Source: DAOUJI01 sp965237875
GTDB taxonomy: Bacteria > Chloroflexota > Dehalococcoidia > Lucifugimonadales > JAGWBF01
Assembly (NCBI GenBank): GCA_965237875.1
Contig: CBDEGP010000002.1
Location: forward strand, 2,040,142-2,104,141
Length of the DNA: 64,000 nucleotides
Direction of reading: 5' to 3'
Part shown: positions 17,278 through 26,475 of the stretch, one piece after another
Position numbering within the stretch: the first letter of the stretch is position 1
Layout: each line of letters begins with the position of its first letter
Notes under the pieces: generated by a model
Databases searched by the model: none
Seen by the model: the letters and a program-made list of their open reading frames with translations, nothing else
What the model was told of the DNA's origin: nothing
Translations under genes and position numbers: made by a program

Positions 17278-18308
17278 ACGCTCGATTCCTCCGACTCGTC
17301 CCCGAACCGCATACGCTCTCCCGTCACCTGCATGAACACGTCGTCGAGAGTAGGAGTCCGCAGGGTAATCTCTCTGACGCTCACGCCCGCTTGAGCCAAC
17401 GCCAGAGCCACGTGTCCGATGGAAGAAGAGCCGTTTTCAGCGGCGACAGTCACCTCGCTGCCGTGGTTGTCCACCTGCTTTATCCCGTCAACGCCCAGAA
17501 GGGCCAGCTTAGCCCCCTCCAGGTCTCCTCCTACGTCGGGCCCGGCTATAGTGACGATGATAACGTCGTTTCCTATGGACCTCTTAAGCTCGGCGGGAGG
17601 ACCTTCAACCGCCAATTTGCCTTGATTTATGATGCCGACCCTGTCCGCCAGTTCGTCGGCCTCCTCCAGGTATTGGGTGGTCAGGAATATGGTCACTCCA
17701 TCCTCTTGGTTAATCCGGCGCACCTCTTCCCATACCCGGGCCCGGCTGACCGGATCAAGTCCTGAGGTGGGCTCGTCCAGGAAGAGCACGGACGGGTTGT
17801 GTATGAGAGAGGCGGCCAGGTCAAGCCGTCGTTTCATGCCTCCGGAATAGGTGCCGATGAGCCGGTCCATTGCGGCGCCGAAATCTATGAGGGGCGACAA
17901 TTCCCGGACTCGCCGGTCGATCTCCGCTCTGGTCAGCCCGTAGAGCCTCCCCTGGAGCCTCAGAAGCTCGTTCCCCGTCTGGCGGTTGTCCAACCCCGCC
18001 TCCTGGAGGGCGGCGCCGATGCGGAGACGGACTTCCGTCGCCTTGTCCACGACGTCCATCCCAGCGACGTATGCTTTCCCATCAGTGGGGTGCAGCAGCG
18101 TGGTGAACATGCGGATGAGGGTGGTCTTTCCGGCCCCGTTGGGGCCCAGAAACCCGTATATCTCCCCTCGGGGCACCGAAAGGTCTATCCCGTCAACGGC
18201 CCGGACGTCGCCAAAGTGGCGCACCAAGCCCTCGGCAACCACCGCCGCCCCGTTCAAAGACGCCGCCGACTCAGAAACCACGTTCCCCCCTTCACGAAAT
18301 TCGGACAA
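17274..18308 (-). CDS. ABC transporter ATP-binding protein (DrrA-like)
   Basis: A 344-residue ATPase: Walker A GPNGAGKTT (about residue 55), Q-loop in AALQEAGLD, signature YSGGMKRRLDLAASL (about 155), Walker B VLFLDEPTSGLDP (about 175), and the H-loop region TTQYLEEADELADRV where the usual switch histidine is replaced by Gln (TTQY), a trait of DrrA-type ATPases. A C-terminal DUF4162-like domain follows with TPTLDDVFMQVTGE at the end. It powers the permease encoded by the overlapping downstream gene. Confidence 0.95.
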   Translation of the reverse strand: MSEFREGGNVVSESAASLNGAAVVAEGLVRHFGDVRAVDGIDLSVPRGEIYGFLGPNGAGKTTLIRMFTTLLHPTDGKAYVAGMDVVDKATEVRLRIGAALQEAGLDNRQTGNELLRLQGRLYGLTRAEIDRRVRELSPLIDFGAAMDRLIGTYSGGMKRRLDLAASLIHNPSVLFLDEPTSGLDPVSRARVWEEVRRINQEDGVTIFLTTQYLEEADELADRVGIINQGKLAVEGPPAELKRSIGNDVIIVTIAGPDVGGDLEGAKLALLGVDGIKQVDNHGSEVTVAAENGSSSIGHVALALAQAGVSVREITLRTPTLDDVFMQVTGERMRFGDESEESSV

Positions 18309-18377
18309 AGGCCGAATTGCAAACAGTCCTTAGTGTAGTCCCAAATCCCCTACGACGTAAACGGGCGTTGGTCAGAT

Positions 18378-19817
18378 GTAAGTGTTCAGACTTGGGGGGG
18401 GGGGTTAAATAGCCGAAAGGCGCTTGGTAGGGGGTAGCATGGGAGGCAGGGGTTATGTCATACCAAAGGGGTGTACAGCGAACTTGACCTGACCACAGCC
18501 AATCGTGAAGTGCTGTTGGAGGTCATTGCCCAGCAGCAGGCTGCCATTGCCCAGTTGCATCGGCGGATAGCGTCGCTGGAAGGGAGCCTCAAGCCGGGGG
18601 GACCGACCAGAATGCCGGGCAATAAACCGGTTCCAGGCCGAAGGGCGCCAGAGAAGAAGAAGGGGCCAAGAAAGCCACGGACCCATAGCTTTGCTCGCCA
18701 GCGTATGACGCCGACTCATCGGGTGGAGCATGCCCTAGAGACCTGTCCGGATTGTGGCGGGAGCCTGGCTGGGGGATGGGCACAGAGGACCCGGGAAGTC
18801 ATCGAGATTCCGACGGTTCCGGTACAAGTGACGGAGCATGTCTACGTGGCCCGGACTTGCCCGGAGTGCCAGCGGCGTCGGGTGCCCAAGGTGGCGCTGG
18901 ATGGCGTGGTCATGGGGCGCCAGCGCTTGGGGGTCAACCTGGTCAGCCTGATAGTGACGCTGCGAGAAGAGGGACGACTGCCCCTACGCACCATCCAATG
19001 GTATCTGCGGACGGCGCATCAGTTGCACCTGAGCGTCGGGGGCATCGTCCGGGTCATCCATGGGGCGGCTCAACAGGCCCAACAGGCAGTGGCCGAGGTG
19101 CTGGATCGAATTCGAGCCAGCCCCGTGGTGCAGGCCGACGAGACCGGCTGGCGCCAGGACGGGACCAATGGCTATGTCTGGACCTTCAGCACCCCCACCG
19201 AACGGTACTTCCTGCGCCGTGGCCGGGATAAGGGGGTGGTGGACGAAGTGCTGGATCAGTCCTTCGGCGGGGTGTTGGTCAGCGATTTCTACGCTGCCTA
19301 TCATCATTACCCTGGCCTGAAGCAACGGTGCTGGGCCCATCTGCTGCGGGACATCCATGACCTGAAGACCCTCTACCCGGATGACTCTAGGCTGGCGCGG
19401 TGGTCTGTGGCCATCCACAAGCTCTACGCTGCGGCCAAGGCCTCGGCCCATCCCGGGGCGCACCAAAGGCGTCTTGACCAGCTGGGGCTGGAACGGAAAT
19501 TGCTGGCCCGCTGCCGACCGTTCCTGGAAGACCCGTTGGCAGTCCAACGCAAGCTGTGTCGGCGCATAGAGCGGTTTATCAAGGAGCTGTTTGTCTTTGT
19601 GGCCGAGCCTGGGGTGCCATCCGATAACAACGCTGCCGAGCGGAGCCTGAGGCACCTGGTGATCAGCCGTAAGATCAGCGGCGGCACCCGCTCGCAGCAG
19701 GGCACCGATAGCAAGATGGCCCTGGCTTCCCTCTTCGGCACCTGGCGCGCGAGGGGATTAAACCCCCTCGTGGCATGCCGTCAGTTACTCACATCCCCTC
19801 AAGTCTGAACAGTTACT
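18378..19817 (+). mobile_element. complete IS66-family insertion sequence (single-gene type)
   Basis: The element carries one transposase gene and related ends: left GTAAGTGTTCAGACTT, right end reading GTAACTGTTCAGACTT on the other strand (15 of 16 identical), then a G-rich run in both. GTCAGAT stands directly outside each end (18371-18377 and 19818-19824), a 7-base target duplication; IS66 elements usually make 8. There is no tnpA or tnpB, as in the ISBst12-like subgroup. It sits between the exporter ATPase gene and the epimerase gene and seems intact. Confidence 0.9.
18471..19808 (+). CDS. IS66-family transposase (TnpC type)
   Basis: A 445-residue DDE transposase with a GTG start. Domains in order: N-terminal leucine-zipper-like helix (LLEVIAQQQAAIAQLHRRIASLEGSL), basic linker (RRAPEKKKGPRKPR), zinc finger (CPDCGG ... 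CPECQRRR), central helix-turn region (SLIVTLREEGRLPLRTIQWYL), and the catalytic core: first Asp in VVQADETGWR, second in GVLVSDFYAAYHHY, and Glu in SDNNAAERSLRHLVISRKISGG. All are present and uninterrupted, so the enzyme may be active. The stop lies 9 bases inside the right end of the element. Confidence 0.96.
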   Translation: MYSELDLTTANREVLLEVIAQQQAAIAQLHRRIASLEGSLKPGGPTRMPGNKPVPGRRAPEKKKGPRKPRTHSFARQRMTPTHRVEHALETCPDCGGSLAGGWAQRTREVIEIPTVPVQVTEHVYVARTCPECQRRRVPKVALDGVVMGRQRLGVNLVSLIVTLREEGRLPLRTIQWYLRTAHQLHLSVGGIVRVIHGAAQQAQQAVAEVLDRIRASPVVQADETGWRQDGTNGYVWTFSTPTERYFLRRGRDKGVVDEVLDQSFGGVLVSDFYAAYHHYPGLKQRCWAHLLRDIHDLKTLYPDDSRLARWSVAIHKLYAAAKASAHPGAHQRRLDQLGLERKLLARCRPFLEDPLAVQRKLCRRIERFIKELFVFVAEPGVPSDNNAAERSLRHLVISRKISGGTRSQQGTDSKMALASLFGTWRARGLNPLVACRQLLTSPQV

Positions 19818-19883
19818 GTCAGATTAGGATCTTTCGATTGTACTCGCGTCTCCTATTCCGTTAATCCCTCACATGCCTTTTCC

Positions 19884-19965
19884 CCTCATCCTAACCTTCT
19901 CCCGCCAGTGGAGAAGGGACATTGTGCCCCCTCGCCATTGATGGGAGAGGGTTGACGTGAGGGTG
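19884..19965. repeat. REP-like intergenic inverted repeat
   Basis: CCCCTCATCCTAACCTTCTCCC on one side and GGGAGAGGGTTGACGTGAGGG on the other form an imperfect palindrome with an internal small hairpin (CTTCTCCCGCCAGTGGAGAAG). The CATCCTAACCTTC core recurs inside the small element at 62932-63054. Such sequences are common dispersed repeats; the exact family is not known to me. Confidence 0.55.
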
Positions 19966-20097
19966 AATAATCGAAAGGCCCTTGGTCAAATTAGACTACA
20001 GAGCCCGATGTCATATAATAACCGGGAGATTTTAGAGCGGGGCGGCATCCCCATAGGCTGCGGCGGGCGGGAGCCTCGCCGAGAAGGAGATGGCATA

Positions 20098-21030
20098 GTG
20101 ACCACGCTTGTAATTGGAGGCGCCGGGTTCATCGGCGTCAGGGTCATCAGGCGGCTGCTGGAGCGGGGCGAGGAGGTGGTCTGTATGGACATCGGCCCCC
20201 TCAGGACGTCCTACCCGGGCATGGAGGACAGGTTGACTTACGTCCGAGGAGACGTAACCCAGTTTGAAGACGTTGTCAGGGCAACCATCGAAGCCAAGCC
20301 GGACCGGGTCATAAACCTGTCCTACATCGTCGGAGGCGGGGAGGTGGAACCTCGCAAGAACATGCTCATCAACGTCCTGGGGATGGACAACTGCTTCGAG
20401 GCGGCCCGGTTGTGCGGCGTGAACAAGGTGGTCTACGCCAGCTCCCTGGCCACCACCGGCGACCAGTCCCATTTCGGGGATAAGACGGCCAACGAGGACG
20501 ACCCTGTCTACGGCGTCAGCCAGTACGCAAGGCACAAGCAGTTCAACGAGTTCCAGGCCCAGATATACAGGTCCAACTACGACATCGACATCGTCGGGAT
20601 ACGCCCGGCCAACGTGACCGGCCCGGACAAGGCGCGGGGCTCCGTGGACCACGTGCAATGTATCACTCTTCCCGCCAGGGGCCTGCCCGTGACGCTCCCC
20701 TTCAAGACGAGGATGCGGACGCCCATATACGTCGAGGACATCTCAGAGGTCTTCGTGCGGGTGAGCATGGCCGGCTCCACCAAGCACTACCTGTACAACT
20801 CGGGCGGGACTCCCATCAGCATTTCGGATATAGCGGACATGGTCCGAGGATACCTGCCCGACGCCCAGATCAGCTTCGAGAACGATGGAGGCCTGGAGTC
20901 ATCCTCCAACTACCGCATCGACAACAGCAGGCTGCTCTCCGAGTTCGAGCTGGAATACAAGCCCTACCCGGAGACCGTGCGGGAGATAATCAACACGATC
21001 CGCGCCGAGGAGGGCCTGCCCCTGGTGTAG
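20098..21030 (+). CDS. NAD-dependent epimerase/dehydratase family protein (extended SDR)
   Basis: A 310-residue extended SDR. The GTG at 20098 has GAAGGAGA 7 bases upstream and opens directly with the nucleotide loop TTLVIGGAGFIGVRVIRRLLERGEEV. DxxP-type acidic end (VCMDIGPL) indicates NAD. The active site is VVYASSLATTG with YGVSQYARHKQFNEFQ: Tyr then Arg/His in place of the canonical YxxxK lysine (YARHK, where the lysine is one residue off register), so catalysis should be checked. IVGIRPANVTGP and the late PIYVEDISEVFV segments fit nucleotide-sugar epimerases. It has no sugar-pathway neighbour. Confidence 0.88.
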   Translation: MTTLVIGGAGFIGVRVIRRLLERGEEVVCMDIGPLRTSYPGMEDRLTYVRGDVTQFEDVVRATIEAKPDRVINLSYIVGGGEVEPRKNMLINVLGMDNCFEAARLCGVNKVVYASSLATTGDQSHFGDKTANEDDPVYGVSQYARHKQFNEFQAQIYRSNYDIDIVGIRPANVTGPDKARGSVDHVQCITLPARGLPVTLPFKTRMRTPIYVEDISEVFVRVSMAGSTKHYLYNSGGTPISISDIADMVRGYLPDAQISFENDGGLESSSNYRIDNSRLLSEFELEYKPYPETVREIINTIRAEEGLPLV

Positions 21031-21033
21031 GGT

Positions 21034-21561
21034 TTACCGCTGGACCATGCCGGTCCCCGGGGGAAGGTCCCAGGCGTCGTCCTGAAGCCCGCGCAGGTAG
21101 TCCACCTGGCCATGATGGTTGTTCTTGTGAGTGACCAGATGCCTGAGCAAAGCGCCGCGGGTGCGTTCCTCGTCTATGGCCTCGTCGAGGACGTCGGGAG
21201 TGAGCGTCTTGACGTACTCCATCGTCCTGGCGTAGGCCGCCTCCAGATAGCCTACAAGCACATCTATACCAGGAATCGAAAGCTCGTGAAGGCCGGGCCT
21301 GTCTCCCGGGTCGGTAGACTCGGCGGGCTGGCCGAATCTCTGGCGCCAACCCTGAGCCTCCCAGAGGTCGGGCGCCGACGGTTGGAGCCTGCTTATCACC
21401 CGGTCTTCGGCCCGGGCCACGTGCCAGAGAATGAACCCGATGTTGTTGGCGTGGGGCGCCGGACTCCACGCCGCCTGCTCGTCAGTGAGGCCGTCGCAGG
21501 TGGCCAGCAGCCGCTGCTGGGCCTGGCTGAGACTCTGGGAGATAAAGCTGACAACGTCCAT
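21034..21561 (-). CDS. DinB-family protein
   Basis: A 175-residue four-helix-bundle protein. The metal site is visible: H47 in GFILWHVARAEDRV and the two histidines of HLVTHKNNHHGQVDYLRGLQ near residues 145-150. DinB-like proteins include mycothiol/bacillithiol transferases and many of unknown function; the LWHVARxED and HHGQ motifs place it in the general YfiT/DinB group. The gene converges on the epimerase gene with only 3 bases between stops, and its start is 74 bases from the divergent VHL-domain gene. Confidence 0.9.
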   Translation of the reverse strand: MDVVSFISQSLSQAQQRLLATCDGLTDEQAAWSPAPHANNIGFILWHVARAEDRVISRLQPSAPDLWEAQGWRQRFGQPAESTDPGDRPGLHELSIPGIDVLVGYLEAAYARTMEYVKTLTPDVLDEAIDEERTRGALLRHLVTHKNNHHGQVDYLRGLQDDAWDLPPGTGMVQR

Positions 21562-21635
21562 CTATCGCTCCATTCGCAACGTAAGGGTCGGGCCAGAGCC
21601 AAAACGCGACCGGCCCCGCCAAAGGAGTTCTGCCG

Positions 21636-21944
21636 TTGATAGAGCTTAAGGCGCTGGACTGCGGGATGGAAGGCTCGCTGCGGTCCATAGAGGCCGAGAC
21701 CTTCACGACGGTGGAGTTCATCAACCAAGCCTCCGGCCATATACAGGTCTTCTGGATTGATTACACCGGCCAACGGGTACTCTACAACATTCTGTGGCCG
21801 GGTGAGAGCCATAGGCAGAAGACCTATTTGACTCACCCCTGGCTCATCGTCGACTCCATGGGAGAATGCCGCTGTATTTTCCTGCCGGAGGAGCAGCCCG
21901 GCAGGGCCGTCGTGAGAGACCCGGCAGCGCCCGGCTGGGGTTGA
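21636..21944 (+). CDS. von Hippel-Lindau (VHL) beta-domain protein
   Basis: A 102-residue product starting at TTG, supported by AAAGGAG 8 bases upstream. Residues 13-95 read EGSLRSIEAETFTTVEFINQ...IQVFWIDYTGQRVLYNILWPGES..QKTYLTHPWLIVDSMGECRCIFLP, which lines up with the pVHL beta sandwich: SLRS start, F-x-N, V-x-W-x-D/N-x-x-G, Y-x-x-L-x-P-G, TYxxHPWxxxD, and the closing F-x-P. The human protein uses this domain to bind hydroxyproline; bacterial versions are known but unstudied. There is no elongin-binding alpha domain. It is not secreted and is divergently transcribed from the DinB gene. Confidence 0.8.
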   Translation: MIELKALDCGMEGSLRSIEAETFTTVEFINQASGHIQVFWIDYTGQRVLYNILWPGESHRQKTYLTHPWLIVDSMGECRCIFLPEEQPGRAVVRDPAAPGWG

Positions 21945-21984
21945 TCCCGGAGGCCGTCCGATTCTCTGACTCCCCACATCAACC

Positions 21985-22318
21985 GATCATCCTGAGCACA
22001 GCGCCCCTCTCGCCGGTCATCCTGAGCGGAGCCCAGCGGAGTCGACGGACCCCGTGGTGCGGCCCTTCGACAAGCTTTCAAGTAACTGCTTTCGGATGGG
22101 GGTCTGTGCGCCCACGAGGGACGCCCTACGACAGGCCCAAGGCCCCGACCCCACACTGTCATTCCGAACGCGGCGGAGCGGCGTGAGGAATCTAAACTGC
22201 TTGTTCACAAAGTCCGCCCGACGAGAAACGCAACGCCCGAGACCCGCAGACCCGTCGCTGGGACGGCGCCGTGGCTGTGGAGAACGTCCTTAGATTCCTC
22301 GCTGCGCTTCGGAATGAC
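21985..22318. repeat. cluster of REP-like repeats
   Basis: The gene-free stretch 21945-22448 holds two direct copies of a CATCCTGAGC motif (21987 and 22017 region) and a large inverted pair: GTCATTCCGAA...GAGGAATCTAA (22158-22205) and its complement (22290-22318), whose arm ends match exactly over 11 bases each. These look like dispersed palindromic repeats of the genome. No gene is seen between them. Confidence 0.65.
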
Positions 22319-22448
22319 AGCATGGCGGGGGAATGGCCGCCCGTCGACACGCTTTCACCTAACTGCTCCCAGTTACTCGCTGGCGCTCGGCCCCGTCCCC
22401 GGGGCGTAACGTTGCTCAGGACGAGCGGAAATAAGAGTTGACCACGGG

Positions 22449-23297
22449 CTAGTTCATCTCGGCGCCCCCGGACACGCTGATGGAGAGGCCCGTCATATAG
22501 TCCGACTCGGCTGACGCAAGGAAAGCGGCGGCGCGGGCGATGTCGGCGCCGTGGGCGATGCGGCCCATAGGGACTATGGCGGCCCGCTCCCGGGTCATGT
22601 CGGCCCGGTACTCGACGGCCGACTCGCCCTCAGGGGCCAGGGCCGCAGCTATGAAGTCCACACGCTCTGTGTCCACCAAGCCGGGGCAGATGGCGTTCAC
22701 GTTGACCTTGTAGTGGGCCATCTCCTGGGCCAAAGCCTGGGTGAAGCCGATGACGGCAAACTTGGAAGCGCAGTAAGCCGCGTAGCGGGCTATGCCCTTT
22801 TTGCCGGCGCCGGAGGAAATATTGATGATCTTGCCGCCCCCGCCGCGAGCGATCATGTGCTGCGCCACGGCCTTTGAACAGAGGTAAGTCCCCCGGACGT
22901 TCACCCGGAGGACCTCGTCAAAGGCCTCCTCCTCCAGCTCCACGACCGGCACCCGGTCTTTGCCGGGCCGGGAGCCGGCGTTGTTGACCAGGATGTCCAC
23001 CTTGTCGAACTTGTCCAGGACCTCCCGGAGCATGTCGGCCACCTGGCCGCTGTCGGAAACGTCGGAATAGAGTCCGAGGGACTGCCTGCCCATTGCTTCG
23101 ATTTCCTCAACGACGCTGGGCAGTCCCTCCCAGCCGGACTGCTTGTCATCGGCCCTGATGGCATCCAGGCTCTGGCGAACGTCGGTTACAACCACGTCGG
23201 CGCCCTCCAGGGCCAGCCGGGTCGCTATCGCCCGCCCAATGCCGTGGCGTCCCGCTCCGCCGGTCACTATGGCCGTTTTACCGTCCAAATCGTACAT
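22449..23297 (-). CDS. SDR-family oxidoreductase (FabG-like)
   Basis: A 282-residue classical SDR. The ATG at 23297 has AGGAGA 7 bases upstream. TGGAGRHGIGRAIA is the NAD(P) loop, ILVNNAG the structural motif, INISSGAG holds the catalytic Ser, YAAYCASKFAVIGFTQ carries Tyr-x-x-x-Lys (Y-CAS-K), and NAICPGLVDTERVDFI the substrate loop. An extra acidic segment (ADDKQSGWEGLPSVVEEI) sits after strand 2. It lies 56 bases downstream of the thiamine-diphosphate enzyme gene and is probably cotranscribed, suggesting a pathway that cleaves a keto acid and reduces or oxidises the product. Confidence 0.93.
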   Translation of the reverse strand: MYDLDGKTAIVTGGAGRHGIGRAIATRLALEGADVVVTDVRQSLDAIRADDKQSGWEGLPSVVEEIEAMGRQSLGLYSDVSDSGQVADMLREVLDKFDKVDILVNNAGSRPGKDRVPVVELEEEAFDEVLRVNVRGTYLCSKAVAQHMIARGGGGKIINISSGAGKKGIARYAAYCASKFAVIGFTQALAQEMAHYKVNVNAICPGLVDTERVDFIAAALAPEGESAVEYRADMTRERAAIVPMGRIAHGADIARAAAFLASAESDYMTGLSISVSGGAEMN

Positions 23298-23353
23298 TAT
23301 CAGGTCTCCTCGCACGTTGGGTTCCCACGCGTCTAAGGGGGCGGCCAGGGTGA

Positions 23354-25030
23354 CTACGGGTTCCAGCGCACCGGCGCAAGGCTGTCCATGGGGTCGGTGG
23401 CCACGTCAACGACAGCCGGACGGCCTGAAGCCAGGGCCTGCTGAAGAGCGGATTGTATCTCGCCGGGCTCCTCCACCCTGACGGCAAAGGCCCCCATAGC
23501 CTCGGAGACCTTTGCCAAGTCCACGTCGTTGAACTGCCACAAGTCGGCGGAGTTGGAGCCTGGGACCAATGCGTAGGCGGCATCATCACCCCGTTTATCC
23601 TGGATGAGTCCGCTGTTGTTGTTTATGACCACGACCAGGGGGACTCCATAGCGCACGGCGGTCTCAATCTCGGCCACGTGGTACCAGAACCCGCCGTCTC
23701 CGATGAAGCACACTACAGGCCGCTCGGGAAGGGCCAGTTTAGCTCCAATGGCGCCGGGGAGTCCCCAGCCCAAAGAACCCGCACATCGAATGTAGTCCTG
23801 CCCCGGATGGTCCAAGTCCACCATGGACGCGGTCCAGATTCCGGCGTGGCCGGTGTCCACCGCCAACACGGCGTCTTCGGGCAGGAACTTGGTCACTTCA
23901 GTGCATAACCGCTCCGGGATGATGGGAACGACCTCGGAATTGGCCCTCGGCTCGACTTCTTCCCGCCATTCTCCCACCAACTCCCGGACCCGCGACAGCC
24001 AATCGGAGCGGCCGCCCATGGGCTCCAGGGCCTCGATCAGCCGCCGGACGGTGGCCTTTGCGTCTCCGTGCATAGAAACCTCGTTGGGATAGCTGCGGCC
24101 CAACTCCGACGGGTCGATGTCCATCTGAATGACGCGAGTTCCCGCCTTGGGTATCTGCCACTCATTGGTCACCTGGCTGCCGGTGTGGCTGCCGATGAAA
24201 AGCACGAGATCGGCCTCATACACGACCCGGTTGGCGCACCATCGGGAGTAAGTCCCCACGACACCGACGGACAGCGGGTGATTGTCAGGAATCGTTCCCT
24301 TGGCGTTCAACGACGTGGCCACGGGTATGGACAGCAACTCGGCCAGTTCCACGACCTCCGGCTGGGCCTGAGACGCCGTGACGCCGCCCCCTGCCACGAT
24401 GACCGGCCGACGTGCGCCGGTCAGGGCCTGGGCCGCTTGGCGCACGGTGTCCGGTGAAGCCTCGGGACGGAAGGCCGGCCGGCGCGTGAAGGTATCCTCG
24501 ACCAACACTTCGAGGTCCGCCTCTCCGTTCATGATCGAGCTGCCCGTCATGCCCTGCAGGTCCAGGTGCACCGGAGCCGTAGCGCCGGTCGTGGCCTCTC
24601 TGAAGGCTTGACGGAGCATGTGGGGGAATTGCTCCACAGTCTCCACCAGCCCGCTGAATTTTGTTACGGACGCGAAGGGTTTGGAGTGTTCGATTTCCTG
24701 GTAGGCGTTTTTGTATTGCTCCATAGGGGTTTTGCGGCCCGTGAAGGCAATCACCGGAGACAACGCCAGGTAGGCGTCTTGCAGTCCGGCGGCCAGGTTA
24801 GCGGCGCCTACGGACTGGGCCAGGCATATTCCGGGGCGGTTGGAGGCCCGGGCGTAGCCGTCGGCCATGTAAGCGGCCGCCTTTTCCCCGTGGGCCACTA
24901 TGCTTTTGACCCCCAGTTGGCTCAGCTCCGCCAGTCCCCGCGCGGCGACTGACGGCGCGACGAATACGTGGGTGACTCCGTAGGCCTTGAGCGAATCGGC
25001 AAAGAACTTTGCCCCGGTGGTATGCGCCAT
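23354..25030 (-). CDS. thiamine-diphosphate-dependent enzyme (acetolactate synthase/benzoylformate decarboxylase-like)
   Basis: A 558-residue ThDP enzyme with three domains: PYR domain 1-165 with catalytic Glu49 in AHGEKAAAYMADGYAR, central domain about 190-320 (RPVIVAGGGV, VLFIGSHTG), and PP domain with the GDGGFWYHVAEIETAVRYGVPLVVVINNN cofactor motif near residues 440-470. The FAD-contact residues of true acetolactate synthase are not obvious, and no small subunit is adjacent, so a decarboxylase or carboligase in catabolism is likely. It shares a strand with the downstream SDR gene. Length and motifs are complete. Confidence 0.92.
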   Translation of the reverse strand: MAHTTGAKFFADSLKAYGVTHVFVAPSVAARGLAELSQLGVKSIVAHGEKAAAYMADGYARASNRPGICLAQSVGAANLAAGLQDAYLALSPVIAFTGRKTPMEQYKNAYQEIEHSKPFASVTKFSGLVETVEQFPHMLRQAFREATTGATAPVHLDLQGMTGSSIMNGEADLEVLVEDTFTRRPAFRPEASPDTVRQAAQALTGARRPVIVAGGGVTASQAQPEVVELAELLSIPVATSLNAKGTIPDNHPLSVGVVGTYSRWCANRVVYEADLVLFIGSHTGSQVTNEWQIPKAGTRVIQMDIDPSELGRSYPNEVSMHGDAKATVRRLIEALEPMGGRSDWLSRVRELVGEWREEVEPRANSEVVPIIPERLCTEVTKFLPEDAVLAVDTGHAGIWTASMVDLDHPGQDYIRCAGSLGWGLPGAIGAKLALPERPVVCFIGDGGFWYHVAEIETAVRYGVPLVVVINNNSGLIQDKRGDDAAYALVPGSNSADLWQFNDVDLAKVSEAMGAFAVRVEEPGEIQSALQQALASGRPAVVDVATDPMDSLAPVRWNP

Positions 25031-25248
25031 GTCACGACCTCCAACCCAGCATAGCTAAGCCTGAGCCTATTATCGCCCCATTCACCCCGCCGTCAAGCTG
25101 AGGGGACTTACCCAAAGCCACCGCTCAATGCGTATTGAGACAGTTGCTGTGGTGTCTGCATACTGGAAAGACAGGGTTCCTTGGGCCATAATGGTTACAC
25201 GACCTTGGTGATTGGTCTGCCTGCATAACCTGAGGAGGCGGATTATTC

Positions 25249-26460
25249 TTGTATAGCAAAATTCGAATTCAAAACTTCATGTGCCTACGAGACGTGACCG
25301 TTGAGTTAGGACCATTCGTTGTATTTGTGGGTCCGAACAGCGCCGGGAAATCGGCGTTTTTCAAGGCTTTGAGTACTTTCGGAAGGCTGCTCACGTACCC
25401 TGTCCGCGGAGGCAAATCTGGACCTTTTTTCATTGAAGCGGGCGGCTTGACGCTAGACGATGTTGTTACGGACCAAGATTCCTCTTTGCCGATTAGGTTC
25501 GACGTCTGGTTAGACGACCCTTCTAGTCCTGAAGCTGATTATTCTCTAGAACTACGGAGGGATTACGCAGGGTGGGGAATATCACGAGAGTCATTCACTA
25601 TGAACGCCGAGGTAGTGGACACGTCAAAGAAGCCGTACGAAATCCTTACGTCAAGCGGGCCACAATCGTGGCAGGCGCCTGCCGCCGCGCCGCTCGGATT
25701 TCTGACTTATCCCTTTCGGCGTGATTCAGCAGCTAGCCCTCAAGTGCAAGAAATTCAAACTTTTCGGCAGAGACTTGGCCGCTCTCGTAGGTTTAGGCCA
25801 AGCGCCAGCGATATCGCTGCCTTTTTGAAACCTGCCGCCTCGGGTAGAGACCAGTCACAAGCGTACGTAGATGAGGCAGGCAAGGGTTTGCCTCTCGTGC
25901 TACGAGACCTGTTGACGACTGACCGCCCGACGTTCCAGAAAATCGAGGAGGGACTAACGAGGCTTCATGATCACGTAAAGGGAATAAACTTCAAATCGGA
26001 CTGGCGTGGCGTAGGGTTGACGTACTCGACTACAAGAACGCCGAATGACACCCCGGCCGCCCTAGAGTCTGACGGAGTATTGCTGTCAACACTGCTGCTT
26101 TGGCTGATAAATACTGCCGAACCGAACCAGATACTGTGCCTCGAGGAGCCTGAGAACGGCGTGCACCTAGCGGCTATGACGCAACGATATCAGCTACTAA
26201 AGAGCTTCACCGGCGGTATCGAACAACAGAATCTTCCTCAAATCTTGACGGCGACACACTCTCGAGATTTCATGAACGCGATACCTTCTCGTCGGGCTAT
26301 AATGGAAGAAGTGCGAGTCGTGGAATTTAGTCAAACCCAAGGCACACAGATATACCAACTAAAGGCATGGCGGGAAATTGACACTCTCCTTAGAGAAATG
26401 CGAGACCAGATGGGAGACCTTTGGTGGTCAGGGCGGCTCGGCCCAAACAAGCAGCAGTAA
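25249..26460 (+). CDS. AAA-family ATPase, OLD/RecF-like ABC-type head
   Basis: A 403-residue ATPase starting at TTG with GAGGAGG 10 bases upstream. It begins IRIQNFMCLRDVTVELGPFVVFVGPNSAGKSAFFKAL, the RecF/Smc-type strand and Walker A. The late part has LESDGVLLSTLLLWLINTA (signature-like), Walker B ILCLEEPENGVH and ILTATHSRDFMNAI (H-loop), as in AAA_21/AAA_15 proteins. There is no TOPRIM domain, and no nuclease gene follows. Relatives include single-gene or two-gene phage-defence ATPases, but that role is speculative here. Codon use is somewhat richer in A/T than neighbours, and the gene is flanked by its own terminator, consistent with an acquired unit. Confidence 0.85.
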   Translation: MYSKIRIQNFMCLRDVTVELGPFVVFVGPNSAGKSAFFKALSTFGRLLTYPVRGGKSGPFFIEAGGLTLDDVVTDQDSSLPIRFDVWLDDPSSPEADYSLELRRDYAGWGISRESFTMNAEVVDTSKKPYEILTSSGPQSWQAPAAAPLGFLTYPFRRDSAASPQVQEIQTFRQRLGRSRRFRPSASDIAAFLKPAASGRDQSQAYVDEAGKGLPLVLRDLLTTDRPTFQKIEEGLTRLHDHVKGINFKSDWRGVGLTYSTTRTPNDTPAALESDGVLLSTLLLWLINTAEPNQILCLEEPENGVHLAAMTQRYQLLKSFTGGIEQQNLPQILTATHSRDFMNAIPSRRAIMEEVRVVEFSQTQGTQIYQLKAWREIDTLLREMRDQMGDLWWSGRLGPNKQQ

Positions 26461-26475
26461 CGAACTGAAAATGAA

